Below, piece after piece: positions 51,839 through 61,810 of a DNA stretch of 64,000 bases (its first letter is position 1; every line of letters begins with the position of its first letter). The translations under genes were made by a program, and so were the position numbers. The stretch lies in contig NZ_UYZZ01000003.1 of the NCBI RefSeq assembly GCF_900626095.1, positions 62,001-126,000 on the forward strand, in the 5' to 3' direction. This DNA comes from Clostridium rectalis (lineage in GTDB: Bacteria; Bacillota; Clostridia; Clostridiales; Clostridiaceae). The notes beneath the pieces are model-generated. The model did not search any database, had not been told where the DNA came from, and saw only the letters and a program-made list of their open reading frames with translations.

Positions 51839-53092
51839 TTAAACCCCAATATTGCTTTTACTTTGTTTTATAGTTGCTTTAGTATAATCCAGTTCTTTTT
51901 CTGAAGCAGAGACTACTATTGATGCTGCCACATTTCCTGTTACATTTACTGCTGTTCTTCCCATATCTAACACTCTATCTATACCTGCAATTAATGCTGC
52001 ACCTTCTAGAGGAAGTCCTACGGATGATAAGACCATCATAAGCATCATAAATCCAGCTCCTGGTACCCCTGCTGTACCTATAGATGCCAAAAGTGCTGTA
52101 AGTAAAATAGTAGCTTGCTGTCCTAAAGTTAAAGGAATCCCATAGGCTTGTGCAATAAATACTGCACACACTCCCTGGTATATAGCCGTTCCATCCATAT
52201 TAATTGTTGTACCTAGCGGAAGAACAAAGCTAGCTATTCCTTCTGATACACCAAAAGATTCTCTTACAGTTTTTATAGTAATTGGTAATGTTCCAGAACT
52301 ACTGCTGGTGCTAAATGCAATAGCCGTTGGCGTGGAAGTTCCCTTGAAGAATTCCTTTATAGAAATTTTTGAAAACATTTTTACAGAGAAAGAGTAAGCT
52401 ATAATAGAATGTAATATAAATCCAGCATAACATACTCCTATTACTTTAATTAAAGGTATTAATACCTTTGGACCATTTTCAGCAATAACAGGAACTATAA
52501 GTGCAAAAACTCCATATGGAGCTAAATTCATAATAACTTCAGTAAGTTTATACATTATTTCAGCTAAACTATCACAAAATTTTAAATAAGGTTCTCCTTT
52601 TTCTCCTATATACACAGCTCCAACACCACTAAACAATGCAAAAAATATTATTTGTAACATATTACCTTTTGCTAATGCATCTATTGGGTTTGTTGGTACA
52701 ATATCAAGTAAAGTCTGTATAAGTGATGGTGCCTCTGTAACTTTTTGAGGTGTGGAGCTAACTAAAGGAATACCTGCTCCAGGTTTAAATATATTTGCCA
52801 AGGATAGTCCGATAACTATAGCCACAGCTGTAGTTACAAAGAAATAAATCATAGTTTTTCCACCAATTCTTCCAAGCTTTTTTACATCTCCAATACTAGC
52901 AGCTCCTACAACTAAAGAAGAAAATACTAATGGTACTATTGTCATTTTTATTAAATTAAGAAACAACGTGCCTATAGGTTTAATATACGTAGTAGCAATT
53001 TTAGGTGATGACACAAAGAATAGTCCTACAAATACTCCAAGTATAAGTCCTATCATTATTTTAGTAATAAGACTCATTTTCTTTTTACTCAT
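51839..53092 (-). CDS. Dicarboxylate/amino acid:cation symporter (DAACS family)
   Basis: A 417-residue protein with about eight membrane helices and two re-entrant hairpins. Family signatures are visible: the serine-rich AFSTSSSSGTLP, the NMDGT motif in GTTINMDGTAIYQ and GVPGAGFMMLMMVLSSVGLP, with a conserved DRVLDMGRTAVNVTGN near the C-terminus. These bind substrate and sodium in GltP/GltT/DctA carriers. Given its operon, L- or D-aspartate, malate or fumarate are the likely substrates. It lies 22 bases downstream of malic enzyme. Confidence 0.92.
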   Translation of the reverse strand: MSKKKMSLITKIMIGLILGVFVGLFFVSSPKIATTYIKPIGTLFLNLIKMTIVPLVFSSLVVGAASIGDVKKLGRIGGKTMIYFFVTTAVAIVIGLSLANIFKPGAGIPLVSSTPQKVTEAPSLIQTLLDIVPTNPIDALAKGNMLQIIFFALFSGVGAVYIGEKGEPYLKFCDSLAEIMYKLTEVIMNLAPYGVFALIVPVIAENGPKVLIPLIKVIGVCYAGFILHSIIAYSFSVKMFSKISIKEFFKGTSTPTAIAFSTSSSSGTLPITIKTVRESFGVSEGIASFVLPLGTTINMDGTAIYQGVCAVFIAQAYGIPLTLGQQATILLTALLASIGTAGVPGAGFMMLMMVLSSVGLPLEGAALIAGIDRVLDMGRTAVNVTGNVAASIVVSASEKELDYTKATIKQSKSNIGV

Positions 53093-53114
53093 ACGAAAGC
53101 CCCCCCTATATATT

Positions 53115-54290
53115 TTATTTTATTTTAGCAATACCAGTATTCTTAGCAATTTCCCCAACTTTTTCAGCCACTTTCTCTACTACTTTCTTATTGAAAGGAT
53201 CTGGTATTATATATTCTTCTTTAAGCTCTTCTTTTGAAATTATACTTGCAATAGCTTCTGCTGCTGCAAGCTTCATATCCTCAGTTATTTCCCTAGCTCT
53301 TACGTCTAGTGCTCCTCTAAAAATTCCTGGGAACACTAAAACATTGTTTATCTGATTTGGGAAATCAGACCTTCCTGTTGCCACAACTTTTGCTCCCCCT
53401 CTTTTAGCCTCATCTGGTGTAATTTCTGGAGTTGGATTAGCCATAGCAAATATTATAGAATCTTTATTCATAGTAGATACCATATTTGAATCTAAAACAT
53501 TTGGTCCTGATACTCCTATGAATACATCTTTTCCTTTTATTATTTCTTTCAAACCACCTTTTTCAAATTGTGGATTTGTTAACTTTGCCATTTCTTCTTG
53601 TACAGGATTCATCCATTTAGCTCCTTCTACTAAAGCTCCCTTTAAATCACACATAATAATATTTTTAAACCCTCTTGCTAATAAAAGCCTACAAATAGAA
53701 ATTCCTGCAGCCCCAGCTCCATTAATTACTACCTTTACCCCCTCTATTTTTCTATTTGTTAGTTTTAATGCATTCAATAATCCTGCAAGTACAACTATTG
53801 CAGTTCCATGTTGATCATCATGAAATACAGGTATATCTATTTCCTCTTTTAATCTTTGCTCTATTTCAAAACATCTAGGCGCAGATATGTCCTCCAAATT
53901 TATTCCTCCAAAAGTAGGCGCCAAATATTTTACAGTCTTAATTATTTCTTCTACATCTTTTGTATTTAAACATATTGGAAAAGCGTCAACATCTGCAAAC
54001 TCTTTAAACAAAATTGCCTTGCCTTCCATTACTGGCATAGCTGCCTCTGGTCCTATATCCCCTAGCCCAAGTACCGCTGTACCATCTGTAACTACCGCTA
54101 CTAAATTTTTTTTAGCAGTATATTTATAAACATTATCTATATCCTCATATATTTTTTTACAAGGTTCTGCAACACCAGGAGTATAAGCTATACTTAAATC
54201 CTCCTTACTTTTCACATTTATTTTCGGTGCAATAGATATTTTGCCTTTATTTTTTTCATGTACTTTTAAGCTTACACATTTTATATCCAT
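53115..54290 (-). CDS. Malic enzyme (NAD(P)-dependent, oxaloacetate-decarboxylating)
   Basis: About 391 residues, the short bacterial type without a phosphotransacetylase tail. SIAYTPGVAEPCKKI, AVVTDGTAVLGLGDIGPEAA, LEDISAPRCFEIE, FHDDQHGTAIV (metal site), VINGAGAAGISI (NAD(P)) and FAMANPTPEITPDEA are all present. It oxidatively decarboxylates malate to pyruvate. First gene of the operon with the symporter, racemase and aspartase. The ATG at 54288-54290 follows GGAGAG by 6 bases; an ATG two codons upstream is too close to that site. Confidence 0.93.
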   Translation of the reverse strand: MDIKCVSLKVHEKNKGKISIAPKINVKSKEDLSIAYTPGVAEPCKKIYEDIDNVYKYTAKKNLVAVVTDGTAVLGLGDIGPEAAMPVMEGKAILFKEFADVDAFPICLNTKDVEEIIKTVKYLAPTFGGINLEDISAPRCFEIEQRLKEEIDIPVFHDDQHGTAIVVLAGLLNALKLTNRKIEGVKVVINGAGAAGISICRLLLARGFKNIIMCDLKGALVEGAKWMNPVQEEMAKLTNPQFEKGGLKEIIKGKDVFIGVSGPNVLDSNMVSTMNKDSIIFAMANPTPEITPDEAKRGGAKVVATGRSDFPNQINNVLVFPGIFRGALDVRAREITEDMKLAAAEAIASIISKEELKEEYIIPDPFNKKVVEKVAEKVGEIAKNTGIAKIK

Positions 54291-54328
54291 AAGCATCTCT
54301 CCAATCAGTTTTGTAACAATTTAATACC

Positions 54329-54342
54329 CCATTGGCCAATGG
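54329..54342 (-). promoter_or_regulatory. Candidate operator upstream of malic enzyme
   Basis: Perfect 14-bp palindrome CCATTGGCCAATGG, GC-rich against its surroundings, 39 bases before the malic enzyme start. It is the most conspicuous element in the promoter region and a candidate site for the adjacent response regulator or another repressor. Confidence 0.5.
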
Positions 54343-54666
54343 ATAGCTTATTTATATAATAATTTATAAAATTATTATTTTCTATATATTAAAACTATTT
54401 AAAGTATTTTGTAAATAAATTTATTATTGTTAACTTATAAACGTAGATATAATATTACTGATAATAAATAATCCGCCTATATTATTTTTATGAAATAAGT
54501 AAGTGTAAACTATTCAAAATTACAAAAATAAAGTTTGTAAAAAAGTTTTTATTTTAGATAACTGAAATATATGTATATATATTACTTCTTTTTATGAAAA
54601 ATACATTTTATTTTTTTTCATTATAATGTTAAAATTTTATCTTTTTAACTCTTAAATCACATAAAT
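54343..54666. other. Gene-free stretch between the TCS and the malate operon
   Basis: Very AT-rich. No frame with a ribosome binding site and no riboswitch. It should hold the promoter of the malic enzyme operon, but no single -35/-10 pair stands out. Confidence 0.55.
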
Positions 54667-54702
54667 AAAAAACTTCCAATACAAAAATGCATAGAAGTTT
54701 TT
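54667..54702 (-). terminator. Terminator of the two-component operon
   Basis: 9-bp arms (AAAAACTTC at 54668-54676, GAAGTTTTT at 54694-54702) around a 17-base loop, 9 bases after the response regulator stop. Confidence 0.7.
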
Positions 54703-54710
54703 CTTATATA

Positions 54711-55382
54711 TTATATTACTCTGTATGTAGTTTTGGGTCTTCCAACTTCACCATACTCCACATCTCTATTTAATTTCCCTAGTTCCGTCATATATTCTAA
54801 ATATCTCCTTACCGTAACTCTTGATAATTTAATTTTTTCTGATATTTCTTCACAAGTAAAATACTCCTTACCATAATTTTTTAATATCTTCTTTATTCTT
54901 TTTAAAGTTATTTCATTTATCCCCTTTTGAAGGTCCTCCCCAAAATTTATATAATTTTGATTAGTTATTTTATCTATATCTTTCTGGTTTAATACAACTT
55001 TAGTATTAAAAATTTCATATCTTAATTTAAACTTATTTAAAGCATCTTTAAATCTTTCATATTCAAAGGGTTTTATAAGATAATCTATAACTCCAAGCTT
55101 CAATGATTCATTTAATTTATCTCCTTCATCTGCAGCAGTTACCATAATTACATCTGTCATAAACTGATTTTTTCTAATTTCCTTTAAAAAGCTTATTCCA
55201 TCCAATTTAGGCATATATAAATCAAGTATTATTAAATCCACATGTGAATTAATAACTATATCAATAGCTTCCCTACCATCATTGCATATTCCACAAACTA
55301 CAAATCCTTCTAAACTTTCTGTGTATTTTTTATTTATTTGTGCTACCATCGGATCGTCTTCTACTATTAGTACATTAATCAT
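54711..55382 (-). CDS. CitB/DctR-type response regulator
   Basis: A 223-residue protein. The receiver domain (1-120) has the acidic pair in IVEDDPMV, the phosphoacceptor Asp in LIILDLYMPKLDG and Lys in YLIKPF. The C-terminal helix-turn-helix (EEISEKIKLSRVTVRRYLEY) with GRPKTTYRV at the end is that of the CitB/DpiA/DcuR group, which controls uptake and fermentation of C4-dicarboxylates or citrate. It overlaps the kinase gene by 8 bases. Its likely targets are the adjacent malic enzyme-symporter-aspartase genes. Confidence 0.9.
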   Translation of the reverse strand: MINVLIVEDDPMVAQINKKYTESLEGFVVCGICNDGREAIDIVINSHVDLIILDLYMPKLDGISFLKEIRKNQFMTDVIMVTAADEGDKLNESLKLGVIDYLIKPFEYERFKDALNKFKLRYEIFNTKVVLNQKDIDKITNQNYINFGEDLQKGINEITLKRIKKILKNYGKEYFTCEEISEKIKLSRVTVRRYLEYMTELGKLNRDVEYGEVGRPKTTYRVI

Positions 55383-56973
55383 TTTTATCCCCCTTTGGAA
55401 TGTTCACTAAAAACTCAGCACCATCTCCAATTTGTGAAAACACTTTAATCTTTCCATCTAAATTTTTTATTACCTCCTTCACTAATGAAAGACCTTTTCC
55501 CCTATTTTCACCCTTTGTTGAAAATCCACTTTGAAAAATATGATGTATTTTATCTTTTTCTATTCCACCTCCTGTATCTTTTACCCTTATAATTAATTCA
55601 TAATTACTCTCATTTATAAAAATTTCTATAATTTTATCTTGCTTCTCATTTAAACTTACTGATTCTATTGAGTTTTCTAATAAATTTCCTATTATTGTTA
55701 CCAAAGCATTACTATTTATTTTACCATGAAATTTATTTAAATTACTTTCAGAATTAATAAATAAATCAACACCTAATTCCTTTGCTCTGCTTATTTTCCC
55801 AAGCATCAACGCAGCAATAGTAGTATCCTCTATTTTATTCATTACCAGACTTATCTTTTGTTGTTGTTCTTTTTTTTGTTTTATAATATATTTTTTTGCT
55901 TCTTCTATTTCATTTATTTGAATGAGTCCTAATATTACATGTAGTTTATTCATAAATTCATGATTATTTGCTCTTAAAGCCTCCACTACCTGTTTTACAC
56001 CTGTGACCTCCTCTGCCAATTTCATAACTTCTGTTTTATCTCTAAATATAGTTACTGCTCCAATAGTTTTATTTTTATTTTTTATGGGTATTCTGTTAGT
56101 AAGTATAAATGTATCATTTATTATCATCTCTTTATTATACTGAGGTTGTCCATCTTTTAGCACAAATGATAGATTAGAATTGGAAATCAAATTTAATATA
56201 TCTTTTCCTATAAAATCTTCTTCATGTTTTTTTAATATAGTTAAAGCTGTTTTATTATAAAAAGTAATTTTTAGTTTTTCATCTACTGCTATTATTCCTT
56301 CATTAAGTGCATCTAACACTTCCTGTTTTTGTATAAATAATTTAGATATTTGTTCTGCTTCATATCCTAAAAGACTTTCTTTTACACTTTTAGAAATAAT
56401 AAGCGCTCCCACGCTTCCAATTAAAAGTCCTGATAATATTACTAAAATAATAAATGTTATAGTCTCATATTTTCCACCCTCTACATTTTCAGTCAATACC
56501 TTTGAAGTAACAAATCCAATAACCTGATTATTTTCATCATTAACTTTAACAAAACATATAAGCAATTTACCAAAACTTTCAACTCTATCCTCCACATACA
56601 CCCTTCCTTCTAAGTGATTAATCCCTAATTTTTTAAACGATTTCTTTTTTATAGTGTCCCCCTTCAAAGAACCATATCTATTACCGCTTAAATCCATAAT
56701 TATAATTGAATCTATATTTTTTGTAGCTTGCAAAACATCATCTAAATACTTTTTTAATATAGACGAATCCTCATTATTTTTTAAGGAATTTATTACTGTA
56801 GGTGATCTTGCTACACTTTTACTTATATTCATTAAATTTATTTCTGCATCTTTTCTCATACCTGATATTCTCATTTGATATATAAATATTATGGTAACAA
56901 CTAAAGAAATAGAGACAACTAAAATATTTAGCATTGCAATTTTAGTCCTTAATTTTAAGTTAATCCTTTTCAT
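55375..56973 (-). CDS. CitA/DcuS-type sensor histidine kinase
   Basis: A 532-residue membrane kinase. Helix 1 is at about 12-33, an extracellular PAS-like sensor domain at about 35-170, helix 2 at about 172-194, and a cytoplasmic PAS domain at about 215-320 (LDALNEGIIAVDEKLKITFY). The phosphoacceptor His is in NNHEFMNKLHVILGLIQI, the Spo0B-like dimerisation form of this family, and the ATPase has DTGGGIEKD and GKGLSLVKEV. It should sense an external C4-dicarboxylate, citrate or aspartate and phosphorylate the overlapping response regulator. An AGAGGTATG site precedes the ATG. Confidence 0.9.
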   Translation of the reverse strand: MKRINLKLRTKIAMLNILVVSISLVVTIIFIYQMRISGMRKDAEINLMNISKSVARSPTVINSLKNNEDSSILKKYLDDVLQATKNIDSIIIMDLSGNRYGSLKGDTIKKKSFKKLGINHLEGRVYVEDRVESFGKLLICFVKVNDENNQVIGFVTSKVLTENVEGGKYETITFIILVILSGLLIGSVGALIISKSVKESLLGYEAEQISKLFIQKQEVLDALNEGIIAVDEKLKITFYNKTALTILKKHEEDFIGKDILNLISNSNLSFVLKDGQPQYNKEMIINDTFILTNRIPIKNKNKTIGAVTIFRDKTEVMKLAEEVTGVKQVVEALRANNHEFMNKLHVILGLIQINEIEEAKKYIIKQKKEQQQKISLVMNKIEDTTIAALMLGKISRAKELGVDLFINSESNLNKFHGKINSNALVTIIGNLLENSIESVSLNEKQDKIIEIFINESNYELIIRVKDTGGGIEKDKIHHIFQSGFSTKGENRGKGLSLVKEVIKNLDGKIKVFSQIGDGAEFLVNIPKGDKND

Positions 56974-57015
56974 ATTAATACATACCTCTATACTTCCTTT
57001 ATAAACTAATTATAG

Positions 57016-57048
57016 TAAAAAACCTATAGGTTTACATCCCATAGGTTT
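57016..57048 (-). terminator. Terminator of the MBL-fold lipoprotein gene
   Basis: 11-bp arms (57020-57030 and 57038-57048) with one G-U on the minus strand, followed by TTTT. Confidence 0.7.
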
Positions 57049-57065
57049 ACAATTACAAAAACAAT

Positions 57066-57992
57066 TTACTTTTTCCCTCTATTATAACTTCCTGGCTTAC
57101 AATTAAAGCTTATATTTTTACCATCACTTGTTGCAACTATTGTTCCATTTTCATCTGTTCTATACAATTTCACTCCTGTTTCTCTAAGTTTTCCAACAAT
57201 CTCCTTATGGGGATGTCCATAATCATTTCCTCTACCAGCACAAACCACTGCATATTTGGGCTTTACTCTTTTTAAAAATTCATTTGTTGTAGAACTATGA
57301 CTTCCGTGATGTCCCAATTTTAAAACATCTGCTGATATGTTAAATCCCTTTTTAAGAATTTCTTTTTCTGATACTCCCTCTGCATCTCCAGCAAATAAAA
57401 AGGATTTATTATTATGCGTAACTTTTACTACTATGGAATAGTTATTTATATTATCATACTTACTCTTATTTGGTGCCATTATCTCACAGACAGTGTCACC
57501 AAAATTAAATTTTTCACCTGCAACAGGTTCTTTAGCCTTTATATTTTTACTTTTCATAGCAGATACTACATCTTTAAATGTTTTTGTATTAGCAGTCTTT
57601 TTAGGCATATACATAGTGCCTATATTAAAATTTTTTATTATATCATCCATTCCACCTATATGGTCTTCATGAGGATGGGTAGCAATTAAAAAATCTATTT
57701 TTTTTACAGCAACATTATTTAAATATTTTATCAAATTTTTTGCGGATGCATTTGTTCCTGCATCTATAAGCATATTTTTATCTTCAAACTGTAATAGAAT
57801 GCTATCTCCCTGTCCCACATCAATATAATGTACCTTTAACTTACCTTTTTCCGTTACATTTTCCTTAGAATTATTTAATACATCTTTATTTACTTCTATG
57901 TTACAACCACCTATAGTTAAAACCAAAAATACTATAATCAAACATTGAATAAATTTTAGTAATGTATTATTATTTTTTAATATCTTAGTCAC
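57066..57992 (-). CDS. ComEC/Rec2-like metallo-beta-lactamase-fold lipoprotein
   Basis: A 308-residue protein. A lipoprotein signal precedes the lipobox IGGC (near 30). The MBL domain has HYIDVGQGDSILLQ, LIDAGTN, the zinc motif ATHPHEDHIGG, a third ligand region FLFAGDAEG, and LGHHGSHSSTTNEFL. It matches the hydrolase part of ComEC without its channel domain, so it is likely a surface nuclease or phosphodiesterase rather than a DNA channel. The start appears to be GTG, with GAGGCGG upstream. Confidence 0.87.
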   Translation of the reverse strand: MTKILKNNNTLLKFIQCLIIVFLVLTIGGCNIEVNKDVLNNSKENVTEKGKLKVHYIDVGQGDSILLQFEDKNMLIDAGTNASAKNLIKYLNNVAVKKIDFLIATHPHEDHIGGMDDIIKNFNIGTMYMPKKTANTKTFKDVVSAMKSKNIKAKEPVAGEKFNFGDTVCEIMAPNKSKYDNINNYSIVVKVTHNNKSFLFAGDAEGVSEKEILKKGFNISADVLKLGHHGSHSSTTNEFLKRVKPKYAVVCAGRGNDYGHPHKEIVGKLRETGVKLYRTDENGTIVATSDGKNISFNCKPGSYNRGKK

Positions 57993-58147
57993 CTCTACAC
58001 CGCCTCACAATAAATACATATCATAATATTACCATAAATACCTACTTAAAACCCTAAAATTTTCCCACATATTCTTATCTATTTACAGAAATTAGTATAT
58101 CTTCATATTTTAAAACATAGCTCCTGTCTTTTAATAAATTAACTGAT

Positions 58148-58846
58148 TTACTCTAAACCTGATTCATAAGATTTAATTAACTTATAGGGAAATCCTTTAT
58201 ATTTCATATCCTCCATAATTTTTTTATAATCATATTTAATCTCAATAATCTCTATATTAAAAAGTTTGTCTAATCTTATATCTAATATACCATATGTAGG
58301 ATTAGGTCTTCCTATTTTAGGTTTACCTACACTTCCATCATTTATAATAAACTTATTTTGTGCTTTTTTTATATATGGTATATGCGTATGAGCACAAACT
58401 AAAACATCCTCTCTTAGATTTACTATTATTTCCTTAATTTCTTCATTATCCTCCTTTAAATATTCATTTATAGATCTATGGCTACCATGTACAAACAATA
58501 TCCTTAACTTTTCAAATTTCAAACTTATTTTACTAGGTAAACTTTTGATAAACTCTTTATTTTCATCTGTGAGTTCATTCACCGTAAAAGGCAGTGAAAA
58601 TTGGTTTATTTCTGTATCCCTAATATAACTAAATTTATTGTCAATAACTGATACATCATAGTTACCTTTAATTGATATTATGTTATTTGTTTTTATAATA
58701 TTTACCACTTCATTTGGAAAACTTCCATATCCAACTAAATCTCCAAGATTTATAATACAATCCACTTCTCTATCTTTTATATCCTTAAGTACATTATCTA
58801 ATGCAAAAATATTTCCATGTATATCTGATATAACTGCTATTCTCAA
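58148..58846 (-). CDS. Calcineurin-like metallophosphoesterase
   Basis: About 232 residues. Motifs are in order: ISDIHGNIFALDNVL, NLGDLVGYG, IKGNYDVSV, FVHGSHRS, VCAHTHIPYI and a late NDGSVGKPKIGRPNPTYGIL. These define the YfcE/DR1281-like phosphodiesterase group. The start is a TTG six bases after GGAGGGG; a TTG five codons earlier overlaps that site. The substrate is unknown. It is not in an operon with its neighbours. Confidence 0.87.
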   Translation of the reverse strand: MRIAVISDIHGNIFALDNVLKDIKDREVDCIINLGDLVGYGSFPNEVVNIIKTNNIISIKGNYDVSVIDNKFSYIRDTEINQFSLPFTVNELTDENKEFIKSLPSKISLKFEKLRILFVHGSHRSINEYLKEDNEEIKEIIVNLREDVLVCAHTHIPYIKKAQNKFIINDGSVGKPKIGRPNPTYGILDIRLDKLFNIEIIEIKYDYKKIMEDMKYKGFPYKLIKSYESGLE

Positions 58847-59051
58847 TTTTACCCCCTCCAACTCTATTAAATTTTATCAAAAAATTTTACTCTTTTCAAT
58901 TTTAGTTAAAATTTTGGCAATAATATTATTATAAAAAAAGAAGTATTTTTTATAAATACTAAATAATATTCAAAACAAATTTCTATTAAATATATATTTT
59001 TTATCTATTAATGTGGTTATTTGAATATATCGATTATAATTAGATAACATT

Positions 59052-59080
59052 AAAAAGGACTGTTAATAAAACAGTCCTTT
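59052..59080 (-). terminator. Terminator of the preTA operon
   Basis: Perfect 11-bp arms (AAAGGACTGTT at 59054-59064 and complement at 59070-59080), reaching into the last codon of preA. Confidence 0.88.
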
Positions 59081-60314
59081 AAATTACTATATCTCTCTTT
59101 CTACAATTATCCTTGAATTTTACTTCCCCAAACTCAATACAATTTGCAGGGCACACATTACTACACAAATGACAACCAACACAATTTTCTATCTCTAGTT
59201 GTGGGGTTCTATCTTCCTTATTCCATTTTATTGCTTGATGTCCTCCATCATAACAAGATATATAACACCTTCCACATCCTACACACCTATGAAAATTAAA
59301 TTCAGGATAAATTATATAATCTCTTTCCAAATTTTCTGGTGGAACAATATTTTTTACTGCTAATCCCACCATCTCTTTAACAGTTTTAAATCCCTTTTCT
59401 TCCATATAAAAACTCAACCCACTTATCATATCTTCAACTATTCTATACCCATATTGCATTACTGCAGTAGTAACTTGAACATTACTTGCTCCAAGCATTA
59501 TAAACTCTAAGGCATCTTCCCAAGTCTCAATACCTCCTATGCCACTTATAGGTACATTTTTTAATTCATTGCATTTAGCTAATTCACATATGAATCTTAA
59601 TGCAATAGGTTTTATTGCCTTTCCAGAATAACCAGATATAGAAGACTTGCCATTTATAATAGGCAATGCTGATAATTTATTTAAATCTATATTTATTATA
59701 CTTTTTATTGTATTTATAGCTGCTATTCCATTAGCACCTCCTTCAATTGATGCAATGGCAGGCGTTTTCATATTGCCTATATTTGGTGTCATCTTAGCCA
59801 ATACAGGAAGTTTACTTCCTTTTTTAGTAGCTTTAGAATACATTTTAACTAGATTCTTACTTTGTCCAACATCTACCCCCATTGAATGACTTGTCATTTG
59901 AGGACAAGAAAAATTACATTCTATAATATCTGCCCCTGCCTGCTCCACTACTTTAGCTAATTTGGTCCACTCTTCTTCATTCTGCCCCATAATAGAAGCT
60001 ACTAAAACTTTATCTGGATAATTTTCCTTTATTTTTTTAATTTGTTCAAGATTATATTCTAAACCATGCTCTGCTATTTGCTCCATATTTTTAAAACCTA
60101 TAAAAGATATCCCTTCTTTATTCAAATTACAAAATCTAGGTGAAACTTCATTTGCAATAAAAAATCCAATTGTTTTAAATACAACTCCACCCCATCCATT
60201 ATCAAAAGCTTTAGCACACATTTCATAATTATTTGATACTGGAGATGAAGATAAGAAAAATGGGTTTTCACAATTTACTCCACAAAACTCAATAGAAAGA
60301 TCTGCCTTTTTCAT
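59079..60314 (-). CDS. preA: NAD-dependent dihydropyrimidine dehydrogenase subunit PreA
   Basis: About 411 residues. An FMN-binding TIM barrel fills the first 330 residues ([20 protein letters not shown], the active-site loop [25 protein letters not shown]). Two 4Fe-4S motifs close the C-terminus: [11 protein letters not shown] and [11 protein letters not shown]. With PreT it reduces uracil and thymine to dihydropyrimidines using NAD(H). The ATG at 60312-60314 shares its A with the stop of preT (TGATG), showing translational coupling. No dihydropyrimidinase gene is visible in the window. Confidence 0.9.
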   Translation of the reverse strand: MKKADLSIEFCGVNCENPFFLSSSPVSNNYEMCAKAFDNGWGGVVFKTIGFFIANEVSPRFCNLNKEGISFIGFKNMEQIAEHGLEYNLEQIKKIKENYPDKVLVASIMGQNEEEWTKLAKVVEQAGADIIECNFSCPQMTSHSMGVDVGQSKNLVKMYSKATKKGSKLPVLAKMTPNIGNMKTPAIASIEGGANGIAAINTIKSIINIDLNKLSALPIINGKSSISGYSGKAIKPIALRFICELAKCNELKNVPISGIGGIETWEDALEFIMLGASNVQVTTAVMQYGYRIVEDMISGLSFYMEEKGFKTVKEMVGLAVKNIVPPENLERDYIIYPEFNFHRCVGCGRCYISCYDGGHQAIKWNKEDRTPQLEIENCVGCHLCSNVCPANCIEFGEVKFKDNCRKRDIVI

Positions 60315-61630
60315 CAAACTCCCTCCTCTTTTACTGTAGCTACTTCGTCTGAAGATTTATTTTCTTCCCTTTTATTACTTAAATATGCATCTATACCATT
60401 TGCAGCTTTTGTACCTGATGCCACAGAATATACTACGTTTCTATCACCTTCTATAATATCTCCACAAGCAAAAATACCATCTAAATTGGTTTTACAATTG
60501 TTATCTATAATTACTCCATTTTCATTTTTGTCTATATATCCTAGTTCTTCTAAATCACTCAATTCTTGACCTATAGCAAATATTATCATATCAGCTTCTA
60601 ATTCTAATTTAGATTTATCAAACATTCCTTGAAATTTAACACTAGTTGCATATTTATCTTTACCATTAATCTCAATTGGTATAAAACCAGTAAAAACAGG
60701 TATATTTAAATATGTTAAAAATTTTTTACCATGAGCTTTAGCAGGCATTTTTTCTATATTTCTTCTATAAACTACTTTTACATCTTCAGCACCTAAAAAT
60801 TTAGCTGTTGCCGCAGCATCTATAGCTACATCTCCTCCCCCTATAACGATTACTTTATTGCCTAGTTTTATGTTCCCTTTATTTATTTTTGCCTCTTCTA
60901 AAAAGTCCACCCCTTTTATTACTCCCTTTAATTCCTTGCCCTTTATATCTATATATTTGCTTTTTTGTAATCCGCAAGCTATTAAAATAGCCTTAAATTC
61001 ATCTTCTATTAAAGATTTAAAGCTTTTATCTCTATTTATTTTGCAATTCAACTTAAATTCTACTCCTAATTCTTTAATATAATTTATTTCATAGTCTACA
61101 ATCTCACTTGAAAGTTTATATGGCGGTATTCCATAACTTAGCCAACCTCCAGCTTTTTCTTTGTCTTCAAAAACAGTAACCTTATATCCTTTTTGTGCTA
61201 AATTAGCAGCTGCGGATAGTCCACTAGGACCTGATCCAATAATTGCTACCTTTTCTTTATCAAAAGCAGCTTTCTCTAATATCCTTATGTCATTAGTTTT
61301 TTCATAATGAATTAAATATCTTTGTATTTCTCCTATTTTTACGGGTGTATCAATACCGCATTTACTACAAGCTCCTTCGCAGTATTTATCATGTGGACAC
61401 ACTCTTGAACATACTCCCGCTAATACATTGTTTTCCCTAATAGTTTCTATAGCCCCTTTTAAATTTCTGAATCTCAATGATCTTATAAACTTTGCTGGAT
61501 TAGTATTGGCAGGGCAAGCTTTACTACAAGGTGCATCATAACATAATAGGCATCTTGTTGCCTCTTCAATTACTTTATGTGGTGTATACACCTTTTTTAT
61601 TTCTTGCAAATACCCTATACTTTCTTTCAT
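60314..61630 (-). CDS. preT: NAD-dependent dihydropyrimidine dehydrogenase subunit PreT
   Basis: About 438 residues. An N-terminal Fe-S domain has [16 protein letters not shown], then [19 protein letters not shown]. The FAD site is [16 protein letters not shown] and the NAD(P) site [16 protein letters not shown]. The C-terminal FAD segment is [16 protein letters not shown]. It transfers electrons from NADH via FAD and Fe-S clusters to PreA. The ATG at 61628-61630 follows GGAGGAGAAT; an upstream extension of 18 codons has no binding site. The related GltD-type small subunits share this layout, but the adjacent preA settles the call. Confidence 0.9.
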   Translation of the reverse strand: MKESIGYLQEIKKVYTPHKVIEEATRCLLCYDAPCSKACPANTNPAKFIRSLRFRNLKGAIETIRENNVLAGVCSRVCPHDKYCEGACSKCGIDTPVKIGEIQRYLIHYEKTNDIRILEKAAFDKEKVAIIGSGPSGLSAAANLAQKGYKVTVFEDKEKAGGWLSYGIPPYKLSSEIVDYEINYIKELGVEFKLNCKINRDKSFKSLIEDEFKAILIACGLQKSKYIDIKGKELKGVIKGVDFLEEAKINKGNIKLGNKVIVIGGGDVAIDAAATAKFLGAEDVKVVYRRNIEKMPAKAHGKKFLTYLNIPVFTGFIPIEINGKDKYATSVKFQGMFDKSKLELEADMIIFAIGQELSDLEELGYIDKNENGVIIDNNCKTNLDGIFACGDIIEGDRNVVYSVASGTKAANGIDAYLSNKREENKSSDEVATVKEEGV

Positions 61631-61810
61631 ATTCTCTCCTCCAACCATGTTAATTTTTAAAATAACACAGTAATATTTTACCATTTATCCAACTTTATTT
61701 CCATATATTTTTTTAAAATTAAAAATTTTCCAAAAACATTAATTTTTATTTTATTGTATTATGAATATATTTATCGATTTTAAAGAAAAATAGATGTGGA
61801 GGTGTTTTTA

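Noticed and set aside
51975-52169. Short minus-strand frame inside the symporter gene in another frame
   Set aside because: The overlapping symporter frame carries all family motifs; the alternative product is a Ser/Tyr-rich shadow.
57066-57992. Competence DNA channel protein ComEC
   Set aside because: Only the MBL hydrolase part is present, with a lipoprotein signal and no multi-helix channel domain.
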